DNA of 64,000 nt, from contig JAGKQI010000098.1 of assembly GCA_018806915.1 (NCBI GenBank), positions 372,001 through 436,000 of the forward strand. Direction: 5' to 3'. The position numbers were made by a program, and so were the translations under genes. Below the pieces are notes generated by a model. It was not told the origin of the DNA and made no database searches. It saw only the letters and a list, made by a program, of their open reading frames with translations. This document shows, one piece after another, positions 10,501 to 20,348 of the stretch. The stretch is from Phytophthora colocasiae (taxonomy: Eukaryota; Oomycota; Peronosporomycetes; Peronosporales; Peronosporaceae). The stretch's first letter is position 1; every line of letters starts with the position of its first letter.

Positions 10501-11338
10501 GCTCGGACCCAGCGACCACGTACGTCGCGTCGTTTCGACACTTTGAGAAGTGTAGGCTCCCTCGTTTTAGTGCCCGATTTTTTTCGGAACGTAATCACTG
10601 TGTGATCTCGAGTCACCCCTGCATCTGGCGGTGTTTTGCATCTGGATGAAGTGCCTCTGCGTCCAAGCAAGCAACAACGGCGACAACTGCAGAGCTTGCA
10701 CTGTAGGTAGACAACCAAAGTCACGGCATCACATGCCGTAATTATTTAGACTCGCATAATCTCTCGAAAGAATGAGTGTTCGATTAATCGATGGAGCCAA
10801 TTTCTGGATATCAATTATACAAAGGTTTCGAAGGGCGAACCCACCTTCTATCAATTCTGCTTGAAAGTAGCGGTTTGGGTTGGCCAATCGATAACCCTGG
10901 AGCTTTCGATGGATTCTGTTCTATTAAATTAATCTATCTTATAAATTGTCGCAAGTATCTACAACGAAATAGATTGTGGATAGGTGTATTATATTGCTAA
11001 AACCTAGTGTTTAACTAAAACCACGACATAAACCCTCTCAGTGCGGGAAGGCGAAGGCGACGAGGGAGAAGCAAATATTCACCCGGCCAGCGACACCTGG
11101 CCCAGCCACACAGCGGAAGAGAGCGAGCCCACCGCCCCCCCCAGCAGCAGCCAGAGCTTAGCCCAGTCTCGCGCCCGAGTACAGAAGCTCGAGTGGCCGT
11201 CTACTAAGCAGGTGAAGCAGCGTCGGCCACGGTACGTTTTTGCGGAATGTTAAATAATCTAAGGGGAGAAGCTCTTCCACTTCTCCTGCAAGATTTATAT
11301 GATAATAATCATCTAATTTTACTATTCGGTGTATGTAG
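10501..11338. other. Divergent intergenic region between the ankyrin/Ig gene and PI3K B
   Basis: This 838-bp region must hold two opposing promoters. Upstream of PI3K B, a donor-like GTACGT at 11232 and the TGTAG directly before the ATG at 11339 could bound a 107-bp 5'UTR intron (inference). Bases 10725-11030 are A/T-rich with no coding resemblance. Confidence 0.45.
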
Positions 11339-14300
11339 ATGTTTGGTTTAAACCCGCGGCAGTCGATGCAGTCAGTTCTGCAGTCGAGTGGTAGCGCCAG
11401 CAGCTCAATTCGCAGCTCAACGACGTCCTTCATCTCTGCAGCTTACAATAACTACACCAATGGCACAAGCTTCCGGAATGTGGACGCGTCGCTTGTGCCT
11501 TCTTTTGAGGCTTTGAACCCTTACGCGAATGTGGGGCGCAGCATGATGGGCGATGACAAACGCTGGCAGCCGGTACCTGATCTTTTCCACTCGAAGGAAT
11601 CGCTGTACTTCCGCTCTGCAGTAGGAAAAGTATTAAAAACAGCCCATGAAGAGATATCCCCCGCCGAATTAGAGGTGCGGGCTAATACGCCCGAATTTAA
11701 GGTGGAAGAGGGTGACTGGATTGCCCACAATTCCAATCAGAAGAATCAGTTCGCACTTATCACTCCTCTGAAGACGGTGGCGAGAATTCCAGCCAACCTG
11801 ATCATCTCCGATGAACCGATCTCGCTCACGCAGCCTATTAGCAACCACATGGGGGGATATCTACGCAAGAAAGGAGAGAAGAACAAGGCCCTCAAGAAGC
11901 GGTATATGGAGCTCAGTGGAAGCGTACTTGCTTACTACAAGAAAAAACCGGAGAAGAACGGAATTCCGCTCAGCAGAGACGAGAAAAAGACGCTGGAGAG
12001 AGGACGTATTGACTTGGACAGAGTGTCTTCGTTGCAGCCAATGGAGTCCAGATCCGAACCATACGGCATTCTACTGGTTACGACCACCCGTACGTGGGCA
12101 ATCTGTGCAGATTCCGAGCCTGAATACCAGCGCTGGCTGAAGGCGCTTTGCGATGTGGTTAAGTTTAGTGCTGTTCACGTGACGTACAAGCGGATGTTCC
12201 AATTGCAGGAAGTGAGTGCGAAGGCTATTACTGATGTCCGAATGGTTGTCACCACAGGTGATACGGTCGGGCAAATTGTGGAGCACATTTTCAACTGCTA
12301 CGAACAGGCCCTAGATGCAGCGCCATTAAGGCCTTACAATCCGGCGGAGTATCGCCTCAAGATCACGGGATACCGTGACTACATGATCGACCGGTTCCGT
12401 GTGCTGAACGAGTATGTGCACGTTCGCGAGTGTTTGCTGACCAAGAAGACCATTCGTTTGACTGTGATTCATGAATCGGTGATCCAAGAAACGGCTATGA
12501 TGAACCTCAGCATCGGCAGAGACCTCCCTGTTAGCACCGGATCGATGAACAACATCGTGAACCAGTTTGCTGATATGTTTGATGGTGAGCGAGCAACTTC
12601 GTTGCAGATGACAACGCTTGGAGACGAGTGGGAACGCCCTTCTGTAGACCGCAATACGTCATTGCCAAGTGGAATCATCCAACAGCCATTTGCAATTCGT
12701 ATTCGCCGTGTGTTGAATATCCCACGAACTACGTGTGTGAGGAAGAGATCTAGTGAAGAAGCCATTGTGAGTCGCATCCCTTTGACGAGCTCGAGTGTGA
12801 TTGTTCGTATTGAGCTGTACGATGGAGGCCAGCTGCTGGAGAACGCTGTTATCGATACATCCGATGTACGCTTGAAGGCTCAAAGGAACGATTTGCTATA
12901 CGCTGAGTGGGAAGACCCAGTGTGGCACAAGTTCAATATCGACATTAGCAGCTTGACGCGTACCATGCGCGTTCAATTGACGGTTTTTGGTGTGAAGAAG
13001 GTTGTTGGTGCATCTGCCTCAAGCATAGATGCAACCGAAGAGAAGATGTTGGTGACTGGGGTGAACGCCTTTGAAGTTGATGACATGCTTGTTCAAGGAC
13101 AGCAATATGTGCACATGTACAACAACCTGCACTCCTGTAGTCAGGGACCAGTGCCTCACGTAACGTTGCCCAACGAGCCAATGATTCAGTTGGAATTATC
13201 CAAATTCGATACACCAATCAAGTTCGATTGGGATGACAACGATGGTTCGTCAGTGAGTGACCGCTCTCACCGACGCAGTATAATCACGAGCAGTCGCTCA
13301 GTGATGCTACGGAAGGAAGGGTGGCTTCAGAAAGTGGGCAACTTTTCGTCTTTGACTCGATGGCGACGTCGTTGGTTTGTTGTTGACCAGAGCACTTGCA
13401 CTCTCAGCTATGCTGACGACGAGACCGCCCCTCGCAAGCTAATCACGTTGCGTAACTGTTCTGTTACGACTGCAGATGACATGAATCAAAAGTTCACAAC
13501 GGCGCCGGTGAACAAGGGTACACGAAAACTCCGTCAGACGTGGTGCTTTAAGGTGCGACCAATGGGGTCGTCCCGTGATTACATCATTTCTGCTGAAACA
13601 AAGCAAGATCGTGAAGAATGGATGCTCGCTATTCAGACTGTATCAAAGGGTGATTCGAGCATCAGTGACTTTGGCAGCAGCAATGGAAGTTTTGAAGAAT
13701 CAAGTGCGAGCCTGTCACTTCCTGCTGAAAGTCCTCGAGTAGAGGAGCGCAACAGCCAACTCGAGGCCAGAAACATTTTGGAGAGTATTGCCCAAGACCG
13801 ACGCGATTCAACGTCGCGCAGCAGTGGACACAGTGCATCACAGCGCGATGGAGAACTCAACGAACTTCGCAAGCTCATTTTGTTGGATCCATTGTACCGG
13901 TTCAGTCCTTATCAAAAAGAGCAACTGTGGATGCACCGCGAAGAATTCATCGATATTCCGTCAGCCCTTCCTCGAATCCTCTCATGTGTTCACTGGGACG
14001 ACCGAGACGAGTGCGAAGAGGCGTTGAAGCTTCTTCCACGTTGGTCGGTTCCGGACCATCAAGCGGCGTACATCGAGCTTCTCAATGGTGAATTTGCTCA
14101 TGAAGGAGTTCGTACATTTGCAGTGAAGAAACTGGGCCAGATGGCTGACACGACCTTCAGCTATTTCTTGCCACAGCTTGTCCAGGCCATCAAGTTTGAA
14201 AACCACCATGTTTCACCACTAGCAATGATGCTCATCGAGCGCGCGATTAAGAATCCGAACCAGATTGGTTTTGATCTCTTCTGGAGCATGAAGGTGGAAG

Positions 14301-15457
14301 CACACAACGACCAGTACCGTGAGCGATACGGCACGATCTTGAACGCTTATCTGGATGTTTGCAGCTCGAAGATGCGAGCTATTCTGAAACTGCAGGACAA
14401 GCTTTTCTCAGAAGGAGGCATGTTGGAACGTATTTGCCAGAGCGTGAAGGCGAAGAAGAAAGACGGTGCAGCTGAGATGAAGCGAGCGATGCAGCAGGGC
14501 CTAGAGGCGTTGAATGAGCTTTTGCCGGGCTCTTTCCAGCTTCCCCTTGACCCTCGTATTGAAGTGGGAAAGATTATCGTGAGCAAGTGTCGTGTGATGG
14601 ATTCGGCGAAGAAGCCGTTGTGGCTTGTGTTTGAGAACGCTGAAGAGGGTGGCGATCCTGTTACGGTGATGTTCAAGGCTGGTGATGATGTGCGTCAGGA
14701 TTGCTTAACGCTGCAGTTGATCCGTCTTATGGACGAAATGTGGCGCGACGAGGGCTTAGATTTGGCCATGGAGCCGTACAAGTGTGTGGCTACGTCGCCG
14801 ATGACTGGTATTTTGCAAATGGTGCCTAACTCGGTTACGACTGCTGAGGTGCACAGGCGTGACGGTATGATGGGTACGTTTAAGGATCCCAGTTTTTCGG
14901 ACTGGATTCGTGCCAACAATCCTGACCCTAGAAGCCACAAGGCCGCTGTCGATCTTTTCGGCCGTTCGAGCGCTGGCTACTGTGTGGCTACATGTGTCCT
15001 TGGTATTGGAGATCGCCACAACGACAACATCATGATCGCGTCTTCCGGTCGCTACTTCCACATTGATTTCGGTCATTTCCTAGGCCACCTCAAGTATTAC
15101 AAATTGGGTATTCGTCGTGAGCGTACGCCTTTTGTGTTTACAAACGAGATGGCCTACGTGTTGGGTGGAGTTGAGGGCAAGGACTTTGCGAAGTTCGTAG
15201 ATACAGCCTGCACGGCGTACTGTGTGCTGCGAAGACACATGCATCTTTTGGTGTCTCTGCTGCTGCTGATGGTGCCAGCGGACATGCCTGAGTTGACAGG
15301 GCGGGATGATATCAACCACATTGTGACGACGCTGGCCCCGGAAGTGTCGGATGAACGTGCGCGTGAATCATTTGAACAGACGATTCACTTCTGTCTCGAC
15401 AGTCGGTTCAAGCGCTTTGATAACTACTTGCACAACATTGCCCACGCCTTCGGATAA
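11339..15457 (+). CDS. Class I-like phosphoinositide 3-kinase with two PH domains (paralogue B)
   Basis: A single uninterrupted frame of 1,372 residues. PH1 covers about 171-268 (GGYLRKKGEKNKALKKRYME). A Ras-binding-like domain follows (about 275-385). C2 spans about 450-640, PH2 about 655-770 (KEGWLQKVGNFSSLTRWRRR), the PIK helical domain about 845-1025 and the kinase domain about 1085-1372. The class I hallmark GDDVRQD is present. Catalytic D-R-H-N-D starts at about 1225 and DFG near 1243. The activation loop KYYKLGIRRERTPF has the basic residues that class I enzymes use to bind PI(4,5)P2, so this copy is the better candidate for making PIP3. Unlike paralogue A there is no coding intron at either of A's two intron positions. 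It lies in inverted orientation to A, about 4.8 kb away. Confidence 0.92.
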   Translation: MFGLNPRQSMQSVLQSSGSASSSIRSSTTSFISAAYNNYTNGTSFRNVDASLVPSFEALNPYANVGRSMMGDDKRWQPVPDLFHSKESLYFRSAVGKVLKTAHEEISPAELEVRANTPEFKVEEGDWIAHNSNQKNQFALITPLKTVARIPANLIISDEPISLTQPISNHMGGYLRKKGEKNKALKKRYMELSGSVLAYYKKKPEKNGIPLSRDEKKTLERGRIDLDRVSSLQPMESRSEPYGILLVTTTRTWAICADSEPEYQRWLKALCDVVKFSAVHVTYKRMFQLQEVSAKAITDVRMVVTTGDTVGQIVEHIFNCYEQALDAAPLRPYNPAEYRLKITGYRDYMIDRFRVLNEYVHVRECLLTKKTIRLTVIHESVIQETAMMNLSIGRDLPVSTGSMNNIVNQFADMFDGERATSLQMTTLGDEWERPSVDRNTSLPSGIIQQPFAIRIRRVLNIPRTTCVRKRSSEEAIVSRIPLTSSSVIVRIELYDGGQLLENAVIDTSDVRLKAQRNDLLYAEWEDPVWHKFNIDISSLTRTMRVQLTVFGVKKVVGASASSIDATEEKMLVTGVNAFEVDDMLVQGQQYVHMYNNLHSCSQGPVPHVTLPNEPMIQLELSKFDTPIKFDWDDNDGSSVSDRSHRRSIITSSRSVMLRKEGWLQKVGNFSSLTRWRRRWFVVDQSTCTLSYADDETAPRKLITLRNCSVTTADDMNQKFTTAPVNKGTRKLRQTWCFKVRPMGSSRDYIISAETKQDREEWMLAIQTVSKGDSSISDFGSSNGSFEESSASLSLPAESPRVEERNSQLEARNILESIAQDRRDSTSRSSGHSASQRDGELNELRKLILLDPLYRFSPYQKEQLWMHREEFIDIPSALPRILSCVHWDDRDECEEALKLLPRWSVPDHQAAYIELLNGEFAHEGVRTFAVKKLGQMADTTFSYFLPQLVQAIKFENHHVSPLAMMLIERAIKNPNQIGFDLFWSMKVEAHNDQYRERYGTILNAYLDVCSSKMRAILKLQDKLFSEGGMLERICQSVKAKKKDGAAEMKRAMQQGLEALNELLPGSFQLPLDPRIEVGKIIVSKCRVMDSAKKPLWLVFENAEEGGDPVTVMFKAGDDVRQDCLTLQLIRLMDEMWRDEGLDLAMEPYKCVATSPMTGILQMVPNSVTTAEVHRRDGMMGTFKDPSFSDWIRANNPDPRSHKAAVDLFGRSSAGYCVATCVLGIGDRHNDNIMIASSGRYFHIDFGHFLGHLKYYKLGIRRERTPFVFTNEMAYVLGGVEGKDFAKFVDTACTAYCVLRRHMHLLVSLLLLMVPADMPELTGRDDINHIVTTLAPEVSDERARESFEQTIHFCLDSRFKRFDNYLHNIAHAFG
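14071..14796 (+). repeat. Near-identical tract shared with PI3K paralogue A
   Basis: This is the counterpart of 3115-3840 (minus). The best block is 14399-14745, with one mismatch to A at 14641. A diverged patch at about 14191-14225 separates it from a second near-perfect block at 14071-14190. Flanking coding sequence of the two genes differs far more. Confidence 0.85.
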
Positions 15458-15897
15458 GGATGAAACGTGCCAATCCACGCGCAGGAAGTGCTGGGAAGTG
15501 CAGAACGAAGAAATAAGTTGGATTAGTCCGCCGATATATGCAGTCACGCTGCAGGTGAACATTAAAGCATCAGTACCCTTCGAAGGTAAGTTCGTAGTAG
15601 CAAAAGTGTATTGTTAATATCCAATCGCTTGATTTATGGTGCTAGCCATGAGAACAACGTTTCAACCACTTTCATCTGCTTTGAATTATCTTGCTACTTA
15701 GGTGCTCTTCAAAGGATGTTTCTTCACTTTCAAGAAATGTAAATATATTGGCGATTAGCGAGACCACATCGATCAGGCAGAGTTTGTTGGTCTTATCGAT
15801 GCCTCCCCCTCGCTACTCGCTTCTTACACTCAATGTTGGACGGGTTTCAAGTTAGCTTGTCTCTTTCTACGTCGAAAAAGTCTCTTAACCTTTGAGC
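15458..15897. other. Convergent 3' flanks of PI3K B and the PB1-UBA gene
   Basis: Two genes end toward each other across this 440-bp stretch. It is A/T-rich in the middle (around 15720-15760) and holds only short frames. It should contain both 3'UTRs; I see nothing else. Confidence 0.5.
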
Positions 15898-16839
15898 TTA
15901 TGCTTCCTCCACCAGAGCGTTGAGAACGACCTGCACATTGCCGTTGCACTGCTCCAGACGGTCAATGACGACGGCAGTCTCAACACCCGGGAAAATGTCA
16001 CGGACCATTGACAGCTCGGCCGACCACTTGAGTTCCTCCTCTGTCACCACAGGGGTCTCCACGACAACCGGTGACTCCACAACGACGGGGGTCTCTTTAA
16101 CAACAGGAGTCTGCTCAGTTACCTGCTCCCACTCACTGTCGCTCTGGGTAGCAACAACGGGAGCCTCAGTAGGCACCTCAGCCTCCTGTTGCTGCACTTC
16201 CGGGGCGGAGACAACCTCCGTCTGTGCAGGCGGCATCTTCATGTTCTTGATCTCACCTACAACCTCCTTCGCGAACTCGCTGATACCCTCAGCAGCACAT
16301 TTAATGCCTTCAGTGGTCTCTTTAACCAGTTGGTCGAAGGGGATCTCCTGAATGCTCTGACGAGCAGCGTACAGCGACTCGCGAGCGTCGTTAGCCACAG
16401 TCTTCAGGGCCTCGTTGGTCTGGTTCAGACCCGTTTGAGCCTTCTGCTGCGCCTTCTCCGCCCACTGCTCGTGCTTCACCTTCTCCATGGCCACGTTCAG
16501 CGTCTCCACGAGCTTCTCAATCGCCTTGAGAATCGGATCCGCAACGTTTTCCTGGAAGGCAACAGCCGTGCGAGACACAGCCTCAAAGCGCAGGGACTTG
16601 GCGCCTTCATTGCCGCTCAGGAACACACGGCAGGCCTCTTCGTACTCGGCCTGCGACGTGACATTAAGGCAGTCGCCCTCAGCATCCGTGTACTGCACCA
16701 CGAAACCGCCAGGTGTCAGGTTGAACGTCTCGGCGAAGAGCGCAGTCAACGCCTCGAGCGAGAACGTGGCCAGATCCACACGCAGGCGGTGCAGCTCCCC
16801 CTTGTAGTTGATCTTCAGCGCAGTCTGCTTGGCGTCCAT
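15898..16839 (-). CDS. PB1-UBA protein with an Atg8-interacting motif (p62/NBR1-like minimal receptor)
   Basis: Intronless, 313 residues from ATG 16839; a longer upstream frame has no ATG. Residues about 5-85 form a PB1 domain ([15 protein letters not shown] at the basic end; [20 protein letters not shown] as the acidic OPCA part). So it can self-assemble or bind other PB1 proteins. An Ala/Lys/Glu-rich helical middle follows. Around residue 237 the sequence DSEWEQVT fits an Atg8-interacting motif (W-x-x-V with acidic residues before it). A run of Val/Glu/Pro repeats (PVVVETPVV) leads to a C-terminal UBA/CUE-like three-helix unit (about 270-312). PB1 plus LIR plus UBA is the functional minimum of selective autophagy receptors such as p62 and NBR1/Joka2. 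The ZZ and NBR1 (FW) domains of those proteins are absent. The receptor role is inference. Confidence 0.75.
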   Translation of the reverse strand: MDAKQTALKINYKGELHRLRVDLATFSLEALTALFAETFNLTPGGFVVQYTDAEGDCLNVTSQAEYEEACRVFLSGNEGAKSLRFEAVSRTAVAFQENVADPILKAIEKLVETLNVAMEKVKHEQWAEKAQQKAQTGLNQTNEALKTVANDARESLYAARQSIQEIPFDQLVKETTEGIKCAAEGISEFAKEVVGEIKNMKMPPAQTEVVSAPEVQQQEAEVPTEAPVVATQSDSEWEQVTEQTPVVKETPVVVESPVVVETPVVTEEELKWSAELSMVRDIFPGVETAVVIDRLEQCNGNVQVVLNALVEEA

Positions 16840-17372
16840 TGTTGTATTCTTTCTGGAAGGTTGAAGGTTCTTCTTCACTCTTTGCTGTCCAGTTGGGAAA
16901 TGACAAGAAAATCGGGGAAAGAAAACGAGGAAAACCCTCGCCAATCTGTTTTTTGTTCTCCGACGTCTGTTCGTGGGTAAAATTTAGCCAATGAGAGAAG
17001 GGCGGACCGATCAATATTTATTCGAGAACCCGGTATTTTTACGAGAATTGCACAGAGGAGATGAATACATGTACATTCATTCATTCAACTCATGACGGTG
17101 TCACTGGATCAGTGACGCTGATGAATATCATACTGGATACAGTTTGTATGGTTAACCGTAGTGAGGCGATGGGGAAAAGTATCCTCGCGTTGGACTCGCC
17201 CTTCTGTCTCACACGTCCTTACCCTGTGTGGCGCACATCTTCAAGTGTGGTGCACTCGAATTATTCTTTTCATCCACTCACAGACTTCGAAATTTCGACC
17301 AATCCAAATGCGTAACGTTTCGGCACAACGTGCAACGTGCATAAGTACATTTTCAGCGCTGGATCTCCTCTA
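16840..17372. other. Divergent intergenic region between PB1-UBA and PH-Sec14 genes
   Basis: This 533-bp stretch separates two starts facing away from each other and should carry both promoters. An initiator-like element for the minus-strand gene is listed at 16897. A pyrimidine-rich TTTTCATCCACTC string near 17270 could serve the plus-strand gene. Confidence 0.4.
16897..16903 (-). promoter_or_regulatory. Candidate oomycete initiator (INR) of the PB1-UBA gene
   Basis: On the minus strand the bases read GTCATTTCCCAACTGG; the core TCATTTC fits the oomycete initiator consensus TCAYTYY. It lies about 58 bp upstream of ATG 16839, a usual distance for short oomycete 5'UTRs. The match is short and could occur by chance. 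Confidence 0.4.
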
Positions 17373-19946
17373 ATGTCGTCGGCACCGACGTCCACCACGT
17401 CTTCGGCGAGCAACGGGTCCCCGCGTCTGAGTCGCATGAGCTCTACGTCGGGTGCGTTCTCCACCCAGGCGTTGCAGGGCTTCCGCACCGTGTCACTGCC
17501 TGGTCTTTTTCCTGGGACACATTTGGGTATTCTGGCTTCTGGGCTACTGGACAAACGTCGTGACGGCGCTGTACGTGGTGGCTGGGCCAAACGTCTTTTT
17601 ATTCTGTCCACGCGTAGTCTGCACTACTACAGGAAGGTTGAGGAAGCTGAACTCTTCGGCAAGGAACGGGGTCAGGTGTTGCTGTCTGACATCGGTTATG
17701 CTAAAGTCATGATGCCCGAGGACGCTCCTGCTGGAACAGTTGAGCCTGGTCACTCATCGTACTTTGTTGCAGTGCTGTCGGTACGACCAATTGATGCTGC
17801 TTTTTTTATTGAGAAGAGTAATAGCTGATGTTTTCGTGTACTTTGTGTGTATTTTGTGCAGAAGCGAAAGACCCTGCTTTTGTTTCTAAGAGCCGACTCG
17901 TTCGAGTACGCAAGCAGCTGGGTTAGCATTGTGAATAATGCGGTGCATACTGGCAAGAGCGTCAATTTTGCGCCGCGATGGTCAGTTGAGACGATGCAGA
18001 CCTTCATTTCGTCTGCGTCCGGGTACGTTAATTGAAGTAAATGTAGGTCAATGATGACGATTGGTCGGCTTATATGCGTATTCTGTTGCAACGACTGTTA
18101 ATACAGCAACTTTGAAGAGTTAGAAGCAGCAGCGACGGCCGAATCGCCGACAGAGGCTGCAATGGTACCGACTACAACAGTAAGTTGTTGTTAATATCAT
18201 GTTAAAGCGATTAACTGTTCGCGACTAACTAAATCAATTGTGTAGCGACCCGTCCCTACAGTTCTCGTTGTCAGTATGGCCACAGGACCACTCAGCAGTC
18301 CAACGGCAACGGAGCGGTTGGTCAAACGCAATGTGGAGCTGAATACGGAACTGCAGCTGGGCTCATTTGAGCAGAAAGACACCTGCGTTATCGTGCTTAG
18401 CGACGGCGAAGAACTCCACATCCCCCAACGCATGTTGGGGAATAATATCAACAGTCTACTTGCTAATTCGAAGCAGATTGAGCTGACAACTCCGGCACGC
18501 AGCCAACCATTGCGATCTCACATTGTGTCGATGACCAAAGCTTTCGGTAAGTTGGTGCATATGCTGCTTATTCCAGTTATAAGTGTTTCTTATCGTTTAT
18601 TTTGTTTTGTGCAGTATCTTTTCGATGCACGCTTGCTCCGCCTGTACAAATGTCTCGACGAGACTCCGGCCCTCAACCAGTGATGTCGTCGCTACCTTCA
18701 ACATTTACTGTGGCGTTTCCTGGGACCCTCGGTGGCCTGTTCCTGATCAGTTGCTTGGTCTCGTTCTACTGCGCGACACCTTTCGTTGGCTTGATGAAGA
18801 TTACTATTGTACTTGGTTTGGTTCTCTCCGTCTCACAGATCACGCAGTTCGTCATCTGGTAAGGCGTATCTACATTTCTGTTGCTATAGGACATGCAGGG
18901 GCTGATGTAGAACTTTTTGTTCGTTCTGGGGATCTAGTTTATCAGGAACGCAAAACCAAAAGCGTTTAAGCCCCGTGATGTCTCCTATGGGCGGATCTAG
19001 AAAAACTGTGGCTGCTGTGGGGAACGAGCTACTATTCCATTTAACCGTTGACAGGATCGAAGTAATAGAAGAAGATCACGACAAGGAGCCATCTCTATCG
19101 GATACAGCATCTCGCGATTCATTCGCGACGACGGACGCCCTTACTGACGCAACACCCACGGAAACAAATGCGATCAGTGGCGGCCCAATGGCTTTTTCGC
19201 CCCGATTCATTGCAGGCGAAAAGGGTGACGAGGAAAAGGGCCGTGCACGGTTCCTAGCTACGTTGGCGTGGCGAAAGGAGAACAATATTGACAATATATT
19301 GGTCACGCCGCACCCGAACTTCGAGGTCATCAAGAAGTATTACCCACAATACTTCCACGGCAAGACTCGCGATGGCTTGCCTGTATACTACGAGCGACCA
19401 GGAAAAATCGATCTTGCAGCCCTGAAGCGTGAGGGCCTCTCCATTGACGATCTACTGCAGCACTACATGTATATTACGGAGTACCTTTGGCGAGTGGTGG
19501 AGCCCAACGACGCAGGTCGCTCGATTACGGTCCTGGATGTGACAGGAATCGGCATGTACGATCTTGGCGGAGAAGTACTGGACTTCATCAAACGCGCGTC
19601 CGCGTTTACCGGTGCCCACTATCCCGAGCGCAGTGCCCACATTTTCATCGTCAACATCCCCGGCTGGTTCAACATGATTTGGCGCATAGTGAAGTCGTTA
19701 ATCGACCCCGTTACGCGTGAAAAGGTGAGTTGTTCTTGTTCCTGGCAAGCGAAAACCATAGTAGTGACCTGACATGTTGTTGCATTCGTGTAGGTTCACA
19801 TGCTGAAGGGAAGCGCTATTCTGAAAGAGCTGGAAACGTTGATCGACCTAGAAAATATCCCATCGGACTTCGGCGGTGAAGGCGTAGCACTGGGCGACTC
19901 GGAGGAAGAGCACGCGCTGGCAGCACACGTGAAGAAGTATTTGTGA
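17373..19946 (+). CDS. PH-domain protein with membrane hairpin and Sec14 (CRAL-TRIO) lipid-binding domain
   Basis: Seven exons (17373-17780, 17862-18022, 18107-18179, 18246-18546, 18615-18858, 18938-19724, 19794-19946) join in phase to 708 residues. ATG 17373 is the first in frame. A PH domain covers about residues 52-160 (GGWAKRLFILSTRSLHYY; closing helix SSWVSIVNNAV). Exon 5 encodes a strongly hydrophobic region (about 340-395, e.g. GGLFLISCLVSFYCATPF and ITIVLGLVLSVSQ), enough for two membrane passes. The C-terminal third is a Sec14 domain (about 510-690, ITVLDVTGIGMYDLGGEVLD and ERSAHIFIVNIPGWFN, ending IPSDFGGEG). Sec14 proteins bind or exchange phosphatidylinositol and related lipids. 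With a PH domain and a membrane anchor it may act at a fixed membrane or contact site. The exon 5/6 junction is the least certain. Confidence 0.75.
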
Positions 19947-20348
19947 GTGGCATTAACTAAAATAAAATGAAAACGCACTTGGAATGGACAGGTGCAACCA
20001 AACAATGCTGTTCAACATCCAATCATTCATTTTTCAGATGGCTACGTACTTGTGCTCTGATAACATCTCGCTCAAAAGCCGGAGCGGAAATAAAACATAT
20101 AACCTCCATCTACTAATACAGCTCTTCTTGAGCTACTACACGTTTAAATCTATTTAAATTAATCTCTTGTAAAACTACATGCTATTATCTTAGGATTTTT
20201 CTTCTTCAAGGATCGGTCGCACCTGTTTGGAAGCAGCAAGCCACAACCATGATAGGATGCGAAGTGACGCCGCATGCGTCTCCGACCAGTAGTCACAGTT
20301 ACCAGGCAACTCAGCGGTTATCCATTGTTGTTCATTCCTGCATTCACC
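19947..20348. other. 3' flank of the Sec14 gene and promoter of the threonine dehydratase gene
   Basis: A 402-bp A/T-rich stretch with ATTTAAAT-like runs near 20145-20165. No coding resemblance. Confidence 0.5.
20332..20338 (+). promoter_or_regulatory. Candidate oomycete initiator of the threonine dehydratase gene
   Basis: TCATTCC matches the initiator consensus TCAYTYY, but it sits only 11-17 bp before ATG 20349, which would leave a very short 5'UTR. Weak candidate. Confidence 0.3.

Noticed and set aside
10501..10724. Minus-strand open frame just upstream of the ankyrin/Ig gene
   Set aside because: It starts with a non-ATG codon, is out of frame with the downstream exon and shows no domain.
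16189..16980. 263-codon plus-strand open frame
   Set aside because: It is the antisense shadow of the PB1-UBA gene and has no domain resemblance; the minus-strand protein has two clear domains.
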